Shown here one piece after another: positions 52,977 through 62,784 of a DNA stretch of 64,000 nucleotides. The notes under the pieces were generated by a model. That model was not told where the DNA came from, did not search any database, and saw only the letters and a program-made list of their open reading frames with translations. Made by a program: the position numbers and the translations under genes. The DNA is from Halorutilus salinus (GTDB lineage Archaea; Halobacteriota; Halobacteria; Halobacteriales; Halorutilaceae): NCBI RefSeq assembly GCF_026242195.1, contig NZ_RKLV01000003.1:157363-221362 (forward strand), in the 5' to 3' direction. Each line of letters opens with the position of its first letter. Position 1 is the stretch's first letter.

Positions 52977-54479
52977 GTGAGACAGCCGAACATCCTACTT
53001 GTAGTCTGGGACGCGTGCAGGTACGACTACGCGGTTGAACACGCGTCCTTCCTGAACGAACTCGCGTCCTCGAACCTGTCCTTTGAGAACGCCGTCGCTC
53101 CTTCGCCTTGGTCACTTCCGTCGCACGCATCCATCTTTACCGGTGAGTACCCACACGAACACGGCTCAAACCGTTTCGGCGACTCGGTCGATACACCTCT
53201 CGTCACCGAACTGTCCGACCGCGGCTACACGACGTACGGCGTCTCGGCGAACGGATTTGCGAGCCAACGCACCGGTTTCCACGAGGGGTTCGACGAGTTC
53301 CGTTACACGGGCGGACGTGACCCTTACGTCGATGGGATGGACGTCTCGGGAACCGCTCAGCGGATACTCAGGGAGTCCGGAGGAACGTACGGTGAGGCTC
53401 TCCGGGAGGTACTCGGACGGATACCACGGCACGACCATCCGCTCAAGAGCCTCGCCAACCTTGTCGCCGTAGGCTGCGGCGAACTCGCAAACAAGTTTGA
53501 GTCCCTGCAACGTATACGCCATCCCGTCTTCGCTCCCACAAGCGACTACTCGTACAAGCCCGAGAACAACACACGCACCATACGTTCGATGCTCCGTGGT
53601 CACGACGACGAACCTCTCTTCCTTTTCACCAACTACATGGACACCCATAGGTGCTACAAGCCCGACGCCGAACTACAGGAGAAGCACCTCGGCAGAACGC
53701 TCGACTACGGCGAACTCGTCCGTCTCAACGAGGAGGTCGCCGCGCCATGGGCTTTCGAGAGCAAGAAGGCGCGCGACGAACTCGACGAGGAAGACGTCGA
53801 GACGTTACGCGGTCTCTACGCTGGCGAGGTTGAGACCGCCGACCGTCACCTGAGGAAGCTATACGAAACGCTGGATGAACAGGAGATGCTTGAGGACACG
53901 CTCATTATAGTCACCGCCGACCACGGCGAGAACCTCGGTGAGACTGATGAGATGGGACGTACTCGGATGGGACACGTTGCTTCGGTGAGCGATGCGGTTC
54001 TGCGCGTTCCTCTTGTCGTCGCACATCCCGAACTTGACGCCGAGACGATAGATAAGCCGGTGTCGCTGGAGTTCCTCCACAACCTCTTCGTTTCAGTTGC
54101 CGGCGATGACAACAGCGAGGTTCCGTCCGAGAATACGGTTCGTGACGCTATACCTGACATGCCTGCGACAAGCCAGTACCCTGCGACAGGAGGCGGAGAA
54201 GAGACAGTTGATAAGTATCCTGAAATTCCGGACGAGACTGTTCATCATCAGTCGTCCGAGAACTCCGCGGTCGTGTACGAGGACGGCTGGAAGGTCGTTG
54301 CCGAGTCGAAGGGAGAAAGGTCGTCCTTTTACAATGGTGGTGCAACACCTGCTCCAGAAGCACCCGATAATCTTGTTGAGGTCGTAGAAGAATACCTGTT
54401 AGAGTTGCAAAGGAAGGATGATACGAGCAACCTCTCTGATGAAGACGTATCACAGCTTGAGGCACTAGGGTACATGTAG
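52977..54479 (+). CDS. Sulfatase/alkaline-phosphatase-fold protein
   Basis: 500 residues from GTG 52977 (VRQPNILLVVWDACRYDYA), with a TTG at 52935 as alternative. Metal-binding DACRYD, the nucleophile-region APSPWSLPSHASIFTGEYPHEHG with S-x-P-S instead of C-x-P-S-R, and VTADHGENLGE near residue 310 define the fold. Absence of the formylglycine Cys suggests a phosphotransferase or phosphodiesterase activity rather than a true sulfatase, perhaps moving phospho-groups onto the glycan. Confidence 0.85.
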   Translation: MRQPNILLVVWDACRYDYAVEHASFLNELASSNLSFENAVAPSPWSLPSHASIFTGEYPHEHGSNRFGDSVDTPLVTELSDRGYTTYGVSANGFASQRTGFHEGFDEFRYTGGRDPYVDGMDVSGTAQRILRESGGTYGEALREVLGRIPRHDHPLKSLANLVAVGCGELANKFESLQRIRHPVFAPTSDYSYKPENNTRTIRSMLRGHDDEPLFLFTNYMDTHRCYKPDAELQEKHLGRTLDYGELVRLNEEVAAPWAFESKKARDELDEEDVETLRGLYAGEVETADRHLRKLYETLDEQEMLEDTLIIVTADHGENLGETDEMGRTRMGHVASVSDAVLRVPLVVAHPELDAETIDKPVSLEFLHNLFVSVAGDDNSEVPSENTVRDAIPDMPATSQYPATGGGEETVDKYPEIPDETVHHQSSENSAVVYEDGWKVVAESKGERSSFYNGGATPAPEAPDNLVEVVEEYLLELQRKDDTSNLSDEDVSQLEALGYM

Positions 54480-54483
54480 AGGG

Positions 54484-55743
54484 TCAGGTGACTGATTCCA
54501 GACGTGAACGTAGTAAGTCGGTATCTACTACGAGTTCAGTTCCTTTGGCATCTGTAACGATTCCCTCGTACCCAAATCCCATCATGTCAGAAATAAAGTA
54601 AAAATGCGGCTTAACTTTGCTTTCGGGAAACAGTTCGACGACCAACGGGTTGTCAGAGAATATTATGTTCACGAGTCCAGCTCCGTGCGGACCCATGACG
54701 ACATCCGCGTCGGCAAAAAGCTCAGCCTGTCTTCGGAAGGGTAGGTTTTCCATGATATAGGGCTCAAAACCGAACTCATCCAGAACCCCTTTGACTTCGT
54801 CGTAGTTGAGTACTTTCCTGCTCGATGTGTGGTCAGAGTCCACCTCTTGACGTGAGATATATATTCTCCTGCTTTTCGATTTCTCCTTTCTTACATCCCC
54901 TCCACGATCCCGGTTAGTGCTAGAGCGTACTCTTTGTCTCAACCAGCGTATATCGTCGCGCGATGGGTTGTAGTTTGAGAGAGGAGGATTACGATAGTTG
55001 AAGCTGTGTATCCTATGTGGAGTTAAGATGAGGCTATCAATACGTGCCTTGCCGCCCCTCCACTCCTCATACGAGGAAGAAGGGTACCCGATGGTCTCTA
55101 GCGTTCCCCGAACGAATCCGCGCGGGTCGGATTCGACGAGAACCGTCGGCTCCTTTCCGGTCTTCTCTATATAGTGCTCCAGAAGACGTAGCTTCGGAAG
55201 ATACTCTACCATCCAGTGATAGTAGCTTGCGTACGGTGTTACTAGCGGAAAGACATTTTCGTAATCGTACTCGGGCTCAGTTCGTCTCATAGGTACCGAG
55301 GAGCGTAGAACTTCACCCATACCTATGCCGAGCTTCTTTACAGAGCCCGTGCTCTTGTATACAGGGGCAGTCTCGGAAATTATACTACCCTCTTCTGTCA
55401 TACCAACCGCGTAGTCTCCAAGCAGGTAGCAGTCAGATAGCTCACAGACAAACGGTGTTTCGGGAGCAAATTCACTGGGATACGGTTTGAACTCCTCCCT
55501 TATTTGATGGTTAGGTGCTGGATCTATGTTTATTGAGCCTTCCTTCTGGGCGTACCATATATTTTCGTCTTTCTCTGCGATGCTTTGCAGTTCCGATCGG
55601 GAAATAGAGCGTCTCTCAATTACCTCCTCCAGCCAGAAGTCCCTCGCTACGAAACGGAACCCGTTGGCTATGAAGGATCTTAGACCCTTGTTTGAGTACT
55701 CCCGACGTGCCCGCCTTGCGAGGTTCGATATTCTATCCTTCAT
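54484..55743 (-). CDS. GT61 (DUF563) glycosyltransferase
   Basis: 419 residues. The DUF563 region begins near YASYYHWMVEYLPKLRLLEHY and ends with the diagnostic ADVVMGPHGAGLVNIIFSDN then VVELFPES. A linker of basic residues precedes it (RDRGGDVRKEKSKSRRIYI). GT61 enzymes transfer xylose or GlcNAc in eukaryotes; here a UDP-xylose-synthase-like gene lies immediately downstream, fitting pentose transfer. Ends convergently with the sulfatase-fold gene (4 bp apart). Confidence 0.85.
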   Translation of the reverse strand: MKDRISNLARRARREYSNKGLRSFIANGFRFVARDFWLEEVIERRSISRSELQSIAEKDENIWYAQKEGSINIDPAPNHQIREEFKPYPSEFAPETPFVCELSDCYLLGDYAVGMTEEGSIISETAPVYKSTGSVKKLGIGMGEVLRSSVPMRRTEPEYDYENVFPLVTPYASYYHWMVEYLPKLRLLEHYIEKTGKEPTVLVESDPRGFVRGTLETIGYPSSSYEEWRGGKARIDSLILTPHRIHSFNYRNPPLSNYNPSRDDIRWLRQRVRSSTNRDRGGDVRKEKSKSRRIYISRQEVDSDHTSSRKVLNYDEVKGVLDEFGFEPYIMENLPFRRQAELFADADVVMGPHGAGLVNIIFSDNPLVVELFPESKVKPHFYFISDMMGFGYEGIVTDAKGTELVVDTDLLRSRLESVT

Positions 55744-55765
55744 TCGCGTTTCGACCGCCCTCCGG

Positions 55766-56710
55766 CTATGTGGAATTAACTATCGAGTTGAAGTAAGAGA
55801 CAGTCTCTCTCAGCCCTTCACTCAGGTCTACCTTTGGCTCCCAGTCCAAGTCTTCCTTGGAGCGCTTGATATCAGGCTTCCGCTGACTCGGGTCGTCTTC
55901 AGGAAGCGACTCGTATACGATCTCCGACGAGGCACCCGTCACCTCTATGACCTCCTCCGCTAACTCTTTGATACTACGCTCGTTCTGCTTGCCCATATTA
56001 TAGACATCGTACTTTGTTTCGTCGGCTTTCATCAGCGTTACGATACCACGTATCAGGTCATCGACGTAACAGAAGCTACGTGTCTGCTGACCGTCGCCGT
56101 AGACCGTCAGATCATCGCCGCGCAGTGCCTGTGTAACGAAGTTGGGTATGACACGCCCGTCGTCGGGTCGCATACGCGGACCGTACGTGTTGAAGATACG
56201 TACCGTCCTGACACCAAGGTCGTACCGGCGGTTGTACGCGACGGTTAAAGTCTCGCCGAAACGCTTCGACTCGTCGTAACAGCCACGGACACCGCGTATG
56301 TTGACGTTTCCGTTGTAGGTCTCCTTCTGTGGATGTTCTTTGGGGTCGCCGTAGACTTCGCTCGTGCTCGCGTACACCATCCGGGCATCACATGCTCGTG
56401 CGTGGTCGAGAAGACGACGTGTTCCCTGCGTGTTCGCCAGAGCTATCTTGACAGGGAACTCCGTGAATGCCTCTGGCGAAGCACGCGACGCTAGGTGATA
56501 TATGCGGTCAACCGAGGGTAGTGAACTCGGCGTCCGTACGTCGCGGTCTATCAGCTCGAAGTTATCCCTTCCAAGGAGGTGCTCTATGTTCTTTTTCTGT
56601 CCGCTCCCGAAGTTGTCGAGACAGATGACCTCGTGTCCGTCGGAGACGAGTCTCTCACAGAGATGGCTACCGAGGAAGCCCGCGCCGCCGGTTACCAGCA
56701 CCCGAATCAT
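55766..56710 (-). CDS. NAD-dependent epimerase/dehydratase, UDP-xylose-synthase-like
   Basis: 314 residues from ATG 56710. Rossmann motif [18 protein letters not shown], catalytic STSEVYG and YDESKRFGE (the RGCYDESKR context is typical of UDP-glucuronate decarboxylases), and [20 protein letters not shown]. These enzymes decarboxylate UDP-glucuronate to UDP-xylose. The GT61 gene lies 22 bp downstream on the same strand. An upstream ATG at 56740 is a less likely start. Confidence 0.88.
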   Translation of the reverse strand: MIRVLVTGGAGFLGSHLCERLVSDGHEVICLDNFGSGQKKNIEHLLGRDNFELIDRDVRTPSSLPSVDRIYHLASRASPEAFTEFPVKIALANTQGTRRLLDHARACDARMVYASTSEVYGDPKEHPQKETYNGNVNIRGVRGCYDESKRFGETLTVAYNRRYDLGVRTVRIFNTYGPRMRPDDGRVIPNFVTQALRGDDLTVYGDGQQTRSFCYVDDLIRGIVTLMKADETKYDVYNMGKQNERSIKELAEEVIEVTGASSEIVYESLPEDDPSQRKPDIKRSKEDLDWEPKVDLSEGLRETVSYFNSIVNST

Positions 56711-56761
56711 GTCTTTTGCATTATGCTGGGGATACATCAAGCAATTGGTTGTAGCTATACC

Positions 56762-57691
56762 TCATGTACTCGCATCTGATAGTACATCTTCTAAACCAAC
56801 CTTTTCGTATATCTCCAGTTCACCTCCAAGGGTGGCGTTGTATATGTTAACACCTTTGTCTTTACAAATACGTTGAGTGGATGCGTGTCCCTTTTGTATC
56901 TCAGCATCGTTTTGGGGACCGTCGGCGATAGATACTTGGCTCAAATAATCGGATGTAAAGTGATCATTAGTACCTTCATTAATAACCTTTTCTAATTTGC
57001 TATCTTCTAATGATTGGATAAGTTTCATAGCAATTGCATTAACAGCAGATCGTACTGGATTCTTGTTCTTGAGAGACTCTCTCAAATATTCATATTTATT
57101 GCCATTGAACCTAAATGGATCGGTTCCTGATTCAAATATCATATGTGGGTTCTTGTACTCCTGACCCATATCGCACCCAAGGAGATAAATCTGCTTAAAG
57201 CCCATATATACAGCCACCTGTATAGCCCCGTATATTGTATGATAATGGTATACAAGGTTTGATACATCATTTGACCAAAATTCATAGAGGTGTTCCAGCG
57301 GTGCATTATTTACATTTTCAATATCCATGGCATCATATGGGCTACCGAAAAGATCCCATGTGTCAAAATAAAATACATTATCTTGGTTGCCTAGAATATC
57401 TAACCATGCCGAATGAAGAAAACACTGTATGCCCATATCAGCATTTTGAGTTATTATAGTCTTATCATTTGGCGTTACTCTGTGGTCTGGCGGTAAAGCA
57501 AAGTAATAAAATGACGGCTCCCACGTCGTGTCCGGGTAAATTAGACCAATCTTACTCATAGCTAAAGTATACTCTAAGTCCAACTTTTTCAATGGAGTTT
57601 TATTAAGACTAGGTCCGTTACCTATTATGTATATGGACTCTCCTTTATGAACTCCCTCCATGTCTTCTATCGTCTTTTTTACTTTAGACAT
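56762..57691 (-). CDS. MptE/DUF115-like glycan protein, AT-rich
   Basis: 309 residues. IYIIGNGPSLN near the N-terminus and YGAIQVAVYMGFKQIYLLGCDMG later place it near the MptE-like DUF115 group, which includes surface-glycan and flagellin-modification proteins, and near GT42 sialyltransferases that share the GNGPS start. The DNA is visibly AT-rich with frequent AAA, AAT and ATA codons, unlike both neighbours, so recent transfer is likely. Exact activity unknown. Confidence 0.65.
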   Translation of the reverse strand: MSKVKKTIEDMEGVHKGESIYIIGNGPSLNKTPLKKLDLEYTLAMSKIGLIYPDTTWEPSFYYFALPPDHRVTPNDKTIITQNADMGIQCFLHSAWLDILGNQDNVFYFDTWDLFGSPYDAMDIENVNNAPLEHLYEFWSNDVSNLVYHYHTIYGAIQVAVYMGFKQIYLLGCDMGQEYKNPHMIFESGTDPFRFNGNKYEYLRESLKNKNPVRSAVNAIAMKLIQSLEDSKLEKVINEGTNDHFTSDYLSQVSIADGPQNDAEIQKGHASTQRICKDKGVNIYNATLGGELEIYEKVGLEDVLSDAST

Positions 57692-57809
57692 TATATCTTA
57701 GCAAGCAACTCCATTATTTATATGTTTTGAATTACGTTTACGTGCTCAGAGGTACTTAGATCCTCCCCATCGGTACTATTTTGAAATACGGATTCAATCA
57801 TTCTGTAGT

Positions 57810-58604
57810 ATGGTTCCCTTCTCCGTTAATAACAGAACAGCTATTATAACCGGAAGTACCCGGGGTATAGGCGAAGCGACGGCGCGGCGTCTCGCCGAGG
57901 CGAACGCGTCGGTCGTCGTGAGCGGGAGGGCGGCGGAAGACGGAAAACGTGTCGCCGACTCGATACGCGCCGACGGAGGCGAAGCTGTATTTGTGCGCGC
58001 CGACATGCGCGAACCTGATGATATCGAAAGTCTCGTCAAAGCCGCTGTTGACGAGTTCGGCGGCTTGGATATTCTCGTAAACAACGCAGGATACGAGACT
58101 GAAACGTCGCCCGAGGAGGTTGACATTGAGACTTGGAACGGCATCGTCGAGACGGACTTCCGTGCGTACTGGCTGACCGCGAAGCACGCATATCCATATC
58201 TCGTTGAGAGCGACTTCGCCGCAGTCGTAAACATGAGTTCGAACCACTCGTTCGCAACACAGCCCAAGAAGTTTCCATACAACGCAGTCAAGGCGGGAAT
58301 CGATGGCATGACGCGCTCGATGGCTGTCGCGTGGGGGGTGGACGGTATCCGCGTGAACAGCGTTAATCCTGGATGGACGATGGTAGGACGTATCGAGGAG
58401 TCGTTAACCGACGAGGAACTATCCGAACTCGAACGGATACATCCGCTCGGACGTATCGGCACACCCAAAGACGTTGCGGACGCCGTACTATACCTCGCAA
58501 GTGACATGGCGAGTTTTGTGACGGGCGAGTGTCACGTCGTTGACGGCGGACGCACCGCTGTTCTTCAGGACGACCTTTACCTAGACGACCATGGGTTAGA
58601 ATAG
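57810..58604 (+). CDS. SDR-family sugar or acid dehydrogenase
   Basis: 264 residues. Cofactor motif AIITGSTRGIGEATARRLAE, NNAG, catalytic Ser in MSSNHS and YNAVK, and C-terminal FVTGECHVVDGG. A classical SDR. It is convergent with the KdsB-like gene 27 bp away, inside a nucleotide-sugar cluster, so it probably interconverts a keto-sugar or ulosonate precursor. An upstream AT-rich spacer carries its promoter. Confidence 0.85.
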   Translation: MVPFSVNNRTAIITGSTRGIGEATARRLAEANASVVVSGRAAEDGKRVADSIRADGGEAVFVRADMREPDDIESLVKAAVDEFGGLDILVNNAGYETETSPEEVDIETWNGIVETDFRAYWLTAKHAYPYLVESDFAAVVNMSSNHSFATQPKKFPYNAVKAGIDGMTRSMAVAWGVDGIRVNSVNPGWTMVGRIEESLTDEELSELERIHPLGRIGTPKDVADAVLYLASDMASFVTGECHVVDGGRTAVLQDDLYLDDHGLE

Positions 58605-58631
58605 CTATATATTATCATAGCTGTAGTCGGA

Positions 58632-59381
58632 TTAGCTGTACTCCTGAAATAGTTCGTCATTCCTCATCATCTCGTTTACTCTCTCGTGGTCCTCGGGCGT
58701 ATCGACAGCGTGAATATCTCTGTCGGTCTCGACGAGACGCACGTCGTGGTCGTTTTCGAGCAGCCTCAACATGTCTATCGACTCTATCTTTTCGAGCGTC
58801 GTCTCCTCCATAGACGTGAACTCGAAAAGGAACTCGCGCTCAAACGGAATGACACAGACCTGTTTGTAGGCGTCAATCTCGTCAAAGGTCGCGTCGTGTA
58901 GATTTGGAACGGGTTCGCGTGAGAAGTAGAGGGCGTTCCAGTCTTTGTCCACGACGACCTTGACGTTGTTCTCGTCCCTGAAGTCCTCCTCCGTCTCGAT
59001 ACTCTTCGCAAGGTTCGTGCAGCGAACGTCTTCCTCCTCAGCGACAGGCTCCACGGCGTCGTCTATCATGTCGGGGTAGACAAGAGGCTCGTCGCCCTGC
59101 ATGACTATCACGATGTCACTGTCGAGTCCCTCCGCGGCTTCCGCGACACGGTCGGTCGCACGCGGGTGCTTGCCGGTCATTATTGCTTCGCCGCCGAAAC
59201 TCTCCACCTCGTCGTAGATTTCTTGGTCAGGAGTTGCGACGTACGTGTTGTCCACGGAGTCGCTCATCCGCGTCCTGATGTAGACGTGTTCGACCATGCT
59301 GAAGCCCTCAATGTCAACGAGAGGCTTCCCCGGATACCTCGTAGAACCCATCCTTGCTGGAATTACTGCGTCGATACGCAT
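58632..59381 (-). CDS. KdsB-like CMP-sugar synthetase
   Basis: 249 residues from ATG 59381. The nucleotide-binding lead IDAVIPARMGSTRYPGKPL is the KdsB signature, followed by VIVMQGDEPLVYPDMID and EKIESIDMLRLLEND near the end. KdsB couples CTP to 3-deoxy-manno-octulosonate; archaea do not make lipopolysaccharide, and no KdsA or NeuB is visible here, so the activated sugar is unknown. It is the last gene of a four-gene minus-strand operon. Confidence 0.85.
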   Translation of the reverse strand: MRIDAVIPARMGSTRYPGKPLVDIEGFSMVEHVYIRTRMSDSVDNTYVATPDQEIYDEVESFGGEAIMTGKHPRATDRVAEAAEGLDSDIVIVMQGDEPLVYPDMIDDAVEPVAEEEDVRCTNLAKSIETEEDFRDENNVKVVVDKDWNALYFSREPVPNLHDATFDEIDAYKQVCVIPFEREFLFEFTSMEETTLEKIESIDMLRLLENDHDVRLVETDRDIHAVDTPEDHERVNEMMRNDELFQEYS

Positions 59382-59434
59382 GATTCGAGAATCCATCCGG
59401 CGTCACTTATCGTTTGCCAAACTAAAAGCCGAAC

Positions 59435-60370
59435 TTACTCCCTCAGACCTTCTATGAGGTTCTCGACGGCGCGGTCGTTGACCTCCTGAACCGCCTCGTC
59501 TGTGTTCTGTGCGTTGTGCGAGCCGAGAATTACGTTGTCCATCTCGGTGAGCGGATGGTCGGCAGGCAAAGGCTCCTCCTTGAAAACGTCGAGTGCCGCG
59601 CCCTGAAGCACTCCGTCGCGCAGAGCCTCGACGAGTTCGTCCTGCTTCACGAGTTCGCCGCGTGCGGTGTTGATGAGATAACCGCCTAACTTTTCGAGTT
59701 CTTCAGAGCCTATCATCTTCTCCGTCGCGGGCGTGAGAGGGCAGTTTAGGCTCACTATGTCCGACCTGCGCAGGAGTTCGTCTATTTCGACGGCTTCGAC
59801 GCTCGTATCGCGTTTCAGGTCGTCGGATATCGGCTGTACGTCGTTCCCCAAGACTTTCGCACAGAGCGCGTCGGCACGCCGGACGACCGCCTCTCCTATG
59901 CTTCCGACGCCGACGACGCCGAAGGTCTTGTCGGCGAGCGACGTGCCGCGCGGGCATTCCCATCTTCCTTCGCGCACGAAACGGTCTATCTTGTGCAGGT
60001 CACGTGTGAGCATGACGGTGTAGCCGACGACAACGTCTCCGACTTCGTCGTCGAACGCGCCGGGCGTGTTGTACACTTCGACGCCGTTGTCACGCGCCGC
60101 CTCCTCGTCGATGCTGTCCGTTCCGATGCCCCACTTGGAGATTACCTTCAGGTTTTTTGCGCTCTCTATCACCTTACGCGTGAACTCATCGTCGCCGGCT
60201 ATAACGCCGTGGTAGTCATCGATTATTTCGAGAAGTTCGTCCTCGTCAAGCTGCTGGCCTACCTCCGGTACGTCCGCTGAGATACTGTTTTCCTCAAAAA
60301 CCCCTTCATACTGTTCGACGGAACCGTGCATCAGAGGACACGAAACCAAGACGCGGTGTTCGTTGGTCAT
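59435..60370 (-). CDS. D-2-hydroxyacid dehydrogenase (SerA-like)
   Basis: 311 residues from ATG 60370 (MTNEHRVLVSCPLMHGS). NAD motif FGVVGVGSIGEAVVRRAD, catalytic Arg in NTARGELVKQDEL, Glu in FKEEPLPADHP and His in ILGSHNAQNT. The family reduces 2-oxoacids or oxidises 3-phosphoglycerate. Fifty bp from the metallo-hydrolase and 53 bp from the KdsB-like gene, so it likely acts on the same carbohydrate acid. Confidence 0.88.
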   Translation of the reverse strand: MTNEHRVLVSCPLMHGSVEQYEGVFEENSISADVPEVGQQLDEDELLEIIDDYHGVIAGDDEFTRKVIESAKNLKVISKWGIGTDSIDEEAARDNGVEVYNTPGAFDDEVGDVVVGYTVMLTRDLHKIDRFVREGRWECPRGTSLADKTFGVVGVGSIGEAVVRRADALCAKVLGNDVQPISDDLKRDTSVEAVEIDELLRRSDIVSLNCPLTPATEKMIGSEELEKLGGYLINTARGELVKQDELVEALRDGVLQGAALDVFKEEPLPADHPLTEMDNVILGSHNAQNTDEAVQEVNDRAVENLIEGLRE

Positions 60371-60420
60371 GGACTGAACGAGACTCTTCGACCTTATCAA
60401 GCTAAGTGTTACGCGTCGCA

Positions 60421-61263
60421 CTACTTCGTCGGCAAGCTATTCTCCGCCGTAGTTAGCATGTCTCCTACCTCGACGACCTCTATACTCTTGGGGTACTCGT
60501 GCGACGCCGCGTGCTCGTGCAGAACCTTCGGGTCGGCGTTGAGACCTTTCCAAAGGTCGTGGTGTGTTGGCACAAGTCTATCGAGACGGAGTTGGTTCGC
60601 GACTTCTATCACTTCGTTTTCATCCATATACCACTTCGTGCGTCTGATTTCGCCGTCCGGATAGCGGACGTTTCCGACGCTCCCGAAAGCAAGCGCGCCA
60701 ACGTCTATATCGAACTCGTCTCCGATCTTTCCGAAAACGTCCGCGGGCTTCGTGTCGCCGCCGTGGAAGAAGACGCCGGAGTCATGCTCGATTACGTACG
60801 AGACAGGATGAAGTGAGTCTGTATCGTTCGCGCCTCTGACGTGTACGTTTATGTCGCCCAGTTCGAACACGTCGCCTTCTTCGACTGTCACGCTCCTTTC
60901 GTCCGGAAGCCCGGACACGTCGCCGTACTCAGGCTCCTCAAACGCCTCCATCGGCGCGTAAACCTTCGCGTCGGGATTATCGTCGAGAAGAGGCAGGAAG
61001 GAGGGGGGATGCATGTGGTCGAGATGTTCGTGCGTGATGAGTACCCCGTCGCACATCGTCGCGTCCTTCGGATTCATCGGCACGGGTATCATCCTCCGTG
61101 TGAACGGTGGATTCCCGTCGCCGAAGTAAGGGTCGATGTACACGGTCGTATCTTCGGAGCGTACGACGAATCCGTTGCCGCCGAGGTACCAGAGCGAGAG
61201 TCCTTCTACGGTCGTGCTCTCGACTTGCCTGACGAACCAGTCTCCCCATGTAGAGTGAACCAT
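60421..61263 (-). CDS. UlaG-like MBL-fold metallo-hydrolase
   Basis: 280 residues. Metal motif LITHEHLDHMHPPSF, later FFHGGDTKPADVFG and PTHHDLWKGL, all metal ligands of the UlaG-type lactonase branch. N-terminal LSLWYLGGNGFVVRSEDTTVYIDPYFGDGN fits the same group. A lactonase or phosphodiesterase acting on a sugar acid is plausible. It follows the GT2 gene with no gap. Confidence 0.88.
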   Translation of the reverse strand: MVHSTWGDWFVRQVESTTVEGLSLWYLGGNGFVVRSEDTTVYIDPYFGDGNPPFTRRMIPVPMNPKDATMCDGVLITHEHLDHMHPPSFLPLLDDNPDAKVYAPMEAFEEPEYGDVSGLPDERSVTVEEGDVFELGDINVHVRGANDTDSLHPVSYVIEHDSGVFFHGGDTKPADVFGKIGDEFDIDVGALAFGSVGNVRYPDGEIRRTKWYMDENEVIEVANQLRLDRLVPTHHDLWKGLNADPKVLHEHAASHEYPKSIEVVEVGDMLTTAENSLPTK

Positions 61264-62268
61264 CTAATCGACTTCCGGCTCCGGAACCGCGCCCGCTTCG
61301 GTGTAGTCTATCTCCTCCGTTTCGGATGTGTCTCCACCTTTCGCTTTCACAGTCTTGTTCCTGTCTTCCGGATAGCCGTTCTTGTCGGGGTAGTAGAACC
61401 TCTCGCGTAACTCTTCGGTCACAGGGTCATGTCGCCTGAAGCCTTGGTAAGTACCCCAGAACTGCATCAGACGGAAGGTAGGTATACTACGGATGTTACC
61501 CCACAGGCTTCCCTGTCGCGCCGCCGCTGTGTAGTCGGAGAACATGTTCCTGAGGAACGCGCCAATAAAGTCTCGGAAGCCGAAGCTCTGCTCCGGTATT
61601 ATCTGCTTGTGCGCTATTGCCTCCCGCCTGTACCGGTTGAGTATCTCGCTCGGCGTCTCGTCGTGAACGTGCACTATTTCGGCTTCGGAAGCGTACGATA
61701 TCTCGTACCCAGCATTCTTCACCCTTTTCGCCCAGTCGAGGTCTTCGAGACCGGTAAGCGACTCGTCGTACGGAAACTCCTCCCAGAGTTCGCGGCGTAT
61801 CGCGGCGTTGGCGTTGTTACAGAAAGGCGTTATCTGGTAGTCGATGTCTTCTTCGGGGAACCATCTCTGGAAGATACGTCTCTCGGAGAACTTCGTCGTC
61901 TCGTCGCCGCGTTGCTTTCCGTAGACGAGCGCGACATCTTCGTCCTCGAACTTCTCCAGAATCTTTTCGAGCCAGTCCTTCCGTCTCGGATAGACGTGCG
62001 CGCTCGCAAAGACGCAGTACTCGCCGTCGGCTTCCTCACATCCATAGTTCAGCGAACGTCCGAAGGAGAACTTGTCGGGCGATATGTACACAACATCGTC
62101 TATCGGGTACTGTCGCGCGACTTCGAGCGTGCCGTCCGTCGAACCCGAATCGACAAGAAGTACCTCGAAGTCCTGAAAAGTCTGCTCGAAAACCCCGTGT
62201 AACAGCTTTCCGATGTGCTCCCTCTCGTTGTAACACCGGATGATTATCGACGCCTTCGGCGAACTCAT
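61264..62268 (-). CDS. GT2 glycosyltransferase
   Basis: 334 residues from ATG 62268. GT-A motifs SIIIRCYNEREHIGKLLHGV, LLVDSGSTDGTLEVA, the variant D-x-D region near CVFASAHVYPRR, and FCNNANAAIRRELWEEFPYDESLTGLEDLDWAKRV. No obvious membrane helix but a basic C-terminal segment. It is the first gene of the operon with the UlaG-like hydrolase, dehydrogenase and KdsB-like enzyme, and probably uses their product. Confidence 0.88.
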   Translation of the reverse strand: MSSPKASIIIRCYNEREHIGKLLHGVFEQTFQDFEVLLVDSGSTDGTLEVARQYPIDDVVYISPDKFSFGRSLNYGCEEADGEYCVFASAHVYPRRKDWLEKILEKFEDEDVALVYGKQRGDETTKFSERRIFQRWFPEEDIDYQITPFCNNANAAIRRELWEEFPYDESLTGLEDLDWAKRVKNAGYEISYASEAEIVHVHDETPSEILNRYRREAIAHKQIIPEQSFGFRDFIGAFLRNMFSDYTAAARQGSLWGNIRSIPTFRLMQFWGTYQGFRRHDPVTEELRERFYYPDKNGYPEDRNKTVKAKGGDTSETEEIDYTEAGAVPEPEVD

Positions 62269-62514
62269 CTTTGTCCACATGAGGGGGACGAATGTGTAAA
62301 TCCCTTTCGGTGGCTCTAATGCTACCGATCGGTCGAATCACAGTCTCGCAACCGTCAACCCAATTTGGTCATACGTAGTCATCTGTAAATCAGCATTATA
62401 TTCAGTTACGAACACATGCACCCTATATCCAATTATTCGAGAGCGGTAATTCTCCAAATGCACTTGGATATCGAGATTCTGTTCTGTAGGATCGCCCCAA
62501 GTAGTTTGAATCGG
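62269..62514. other. AT-rich spacer, no gene seen
   Basis: Region upstream of the GT2 gene. Only short frames; the ATATTCAGTT and ATCCAATTA stretches could hold the operon promoter. It borders a transposase relic, so part of it may be mobile-element debris. Confidence 0.4.
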
Positions 62515-62760
62515 TTATTTCGTGGACTGCTTGATGTTGTAGATAGCGGCTTTGAGGATGACCCTCCTGAACTCACGATGCCATAGCCGTGCCCGTACTC
62601 TTCGTCTAAAGGGACGCTTCATTGAGAAGAAGGCTGTCTCGGACATCCAGCGTTGGTTGTAATCATCGTTCATTCGGCTGTTGTGGGGCTTTCTTAGGTG
62701 TGTGAAACTATGCTTGATCAAGAGATGGACTCCGCTAGAGTAGAGTTCATCTCATAACTT
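62515..62760 (-). pseudogene. IS5-type transposase C-terminal relic
   Basis: The minus frame gives LIKHSFTHLRKPHNSRM, then DDYNQRWMSETAFFSMKRP and YNIKQSTK before a stop at 62515. The N-R-W-x-E-T-x-F-S-x-K-R pattern is the C-terminal E-region of IS5/ISH-type DDE transposases of haloarchaea. The N-terminal two thirds, with the first Asp residues, are absent and no terminal repeats were found. A decayed insertion. Confidence 0.75.
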
Positions 62761-62784
62761 CTTCCAATCGTATCTCCATGTGCA

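Noticed and set aside
61429..62202. 257-codon frame opposite the GT2 gene
   Set aside because: The minus strand encodes a complete GT2 with all motifs; the plus frame is a shadow.
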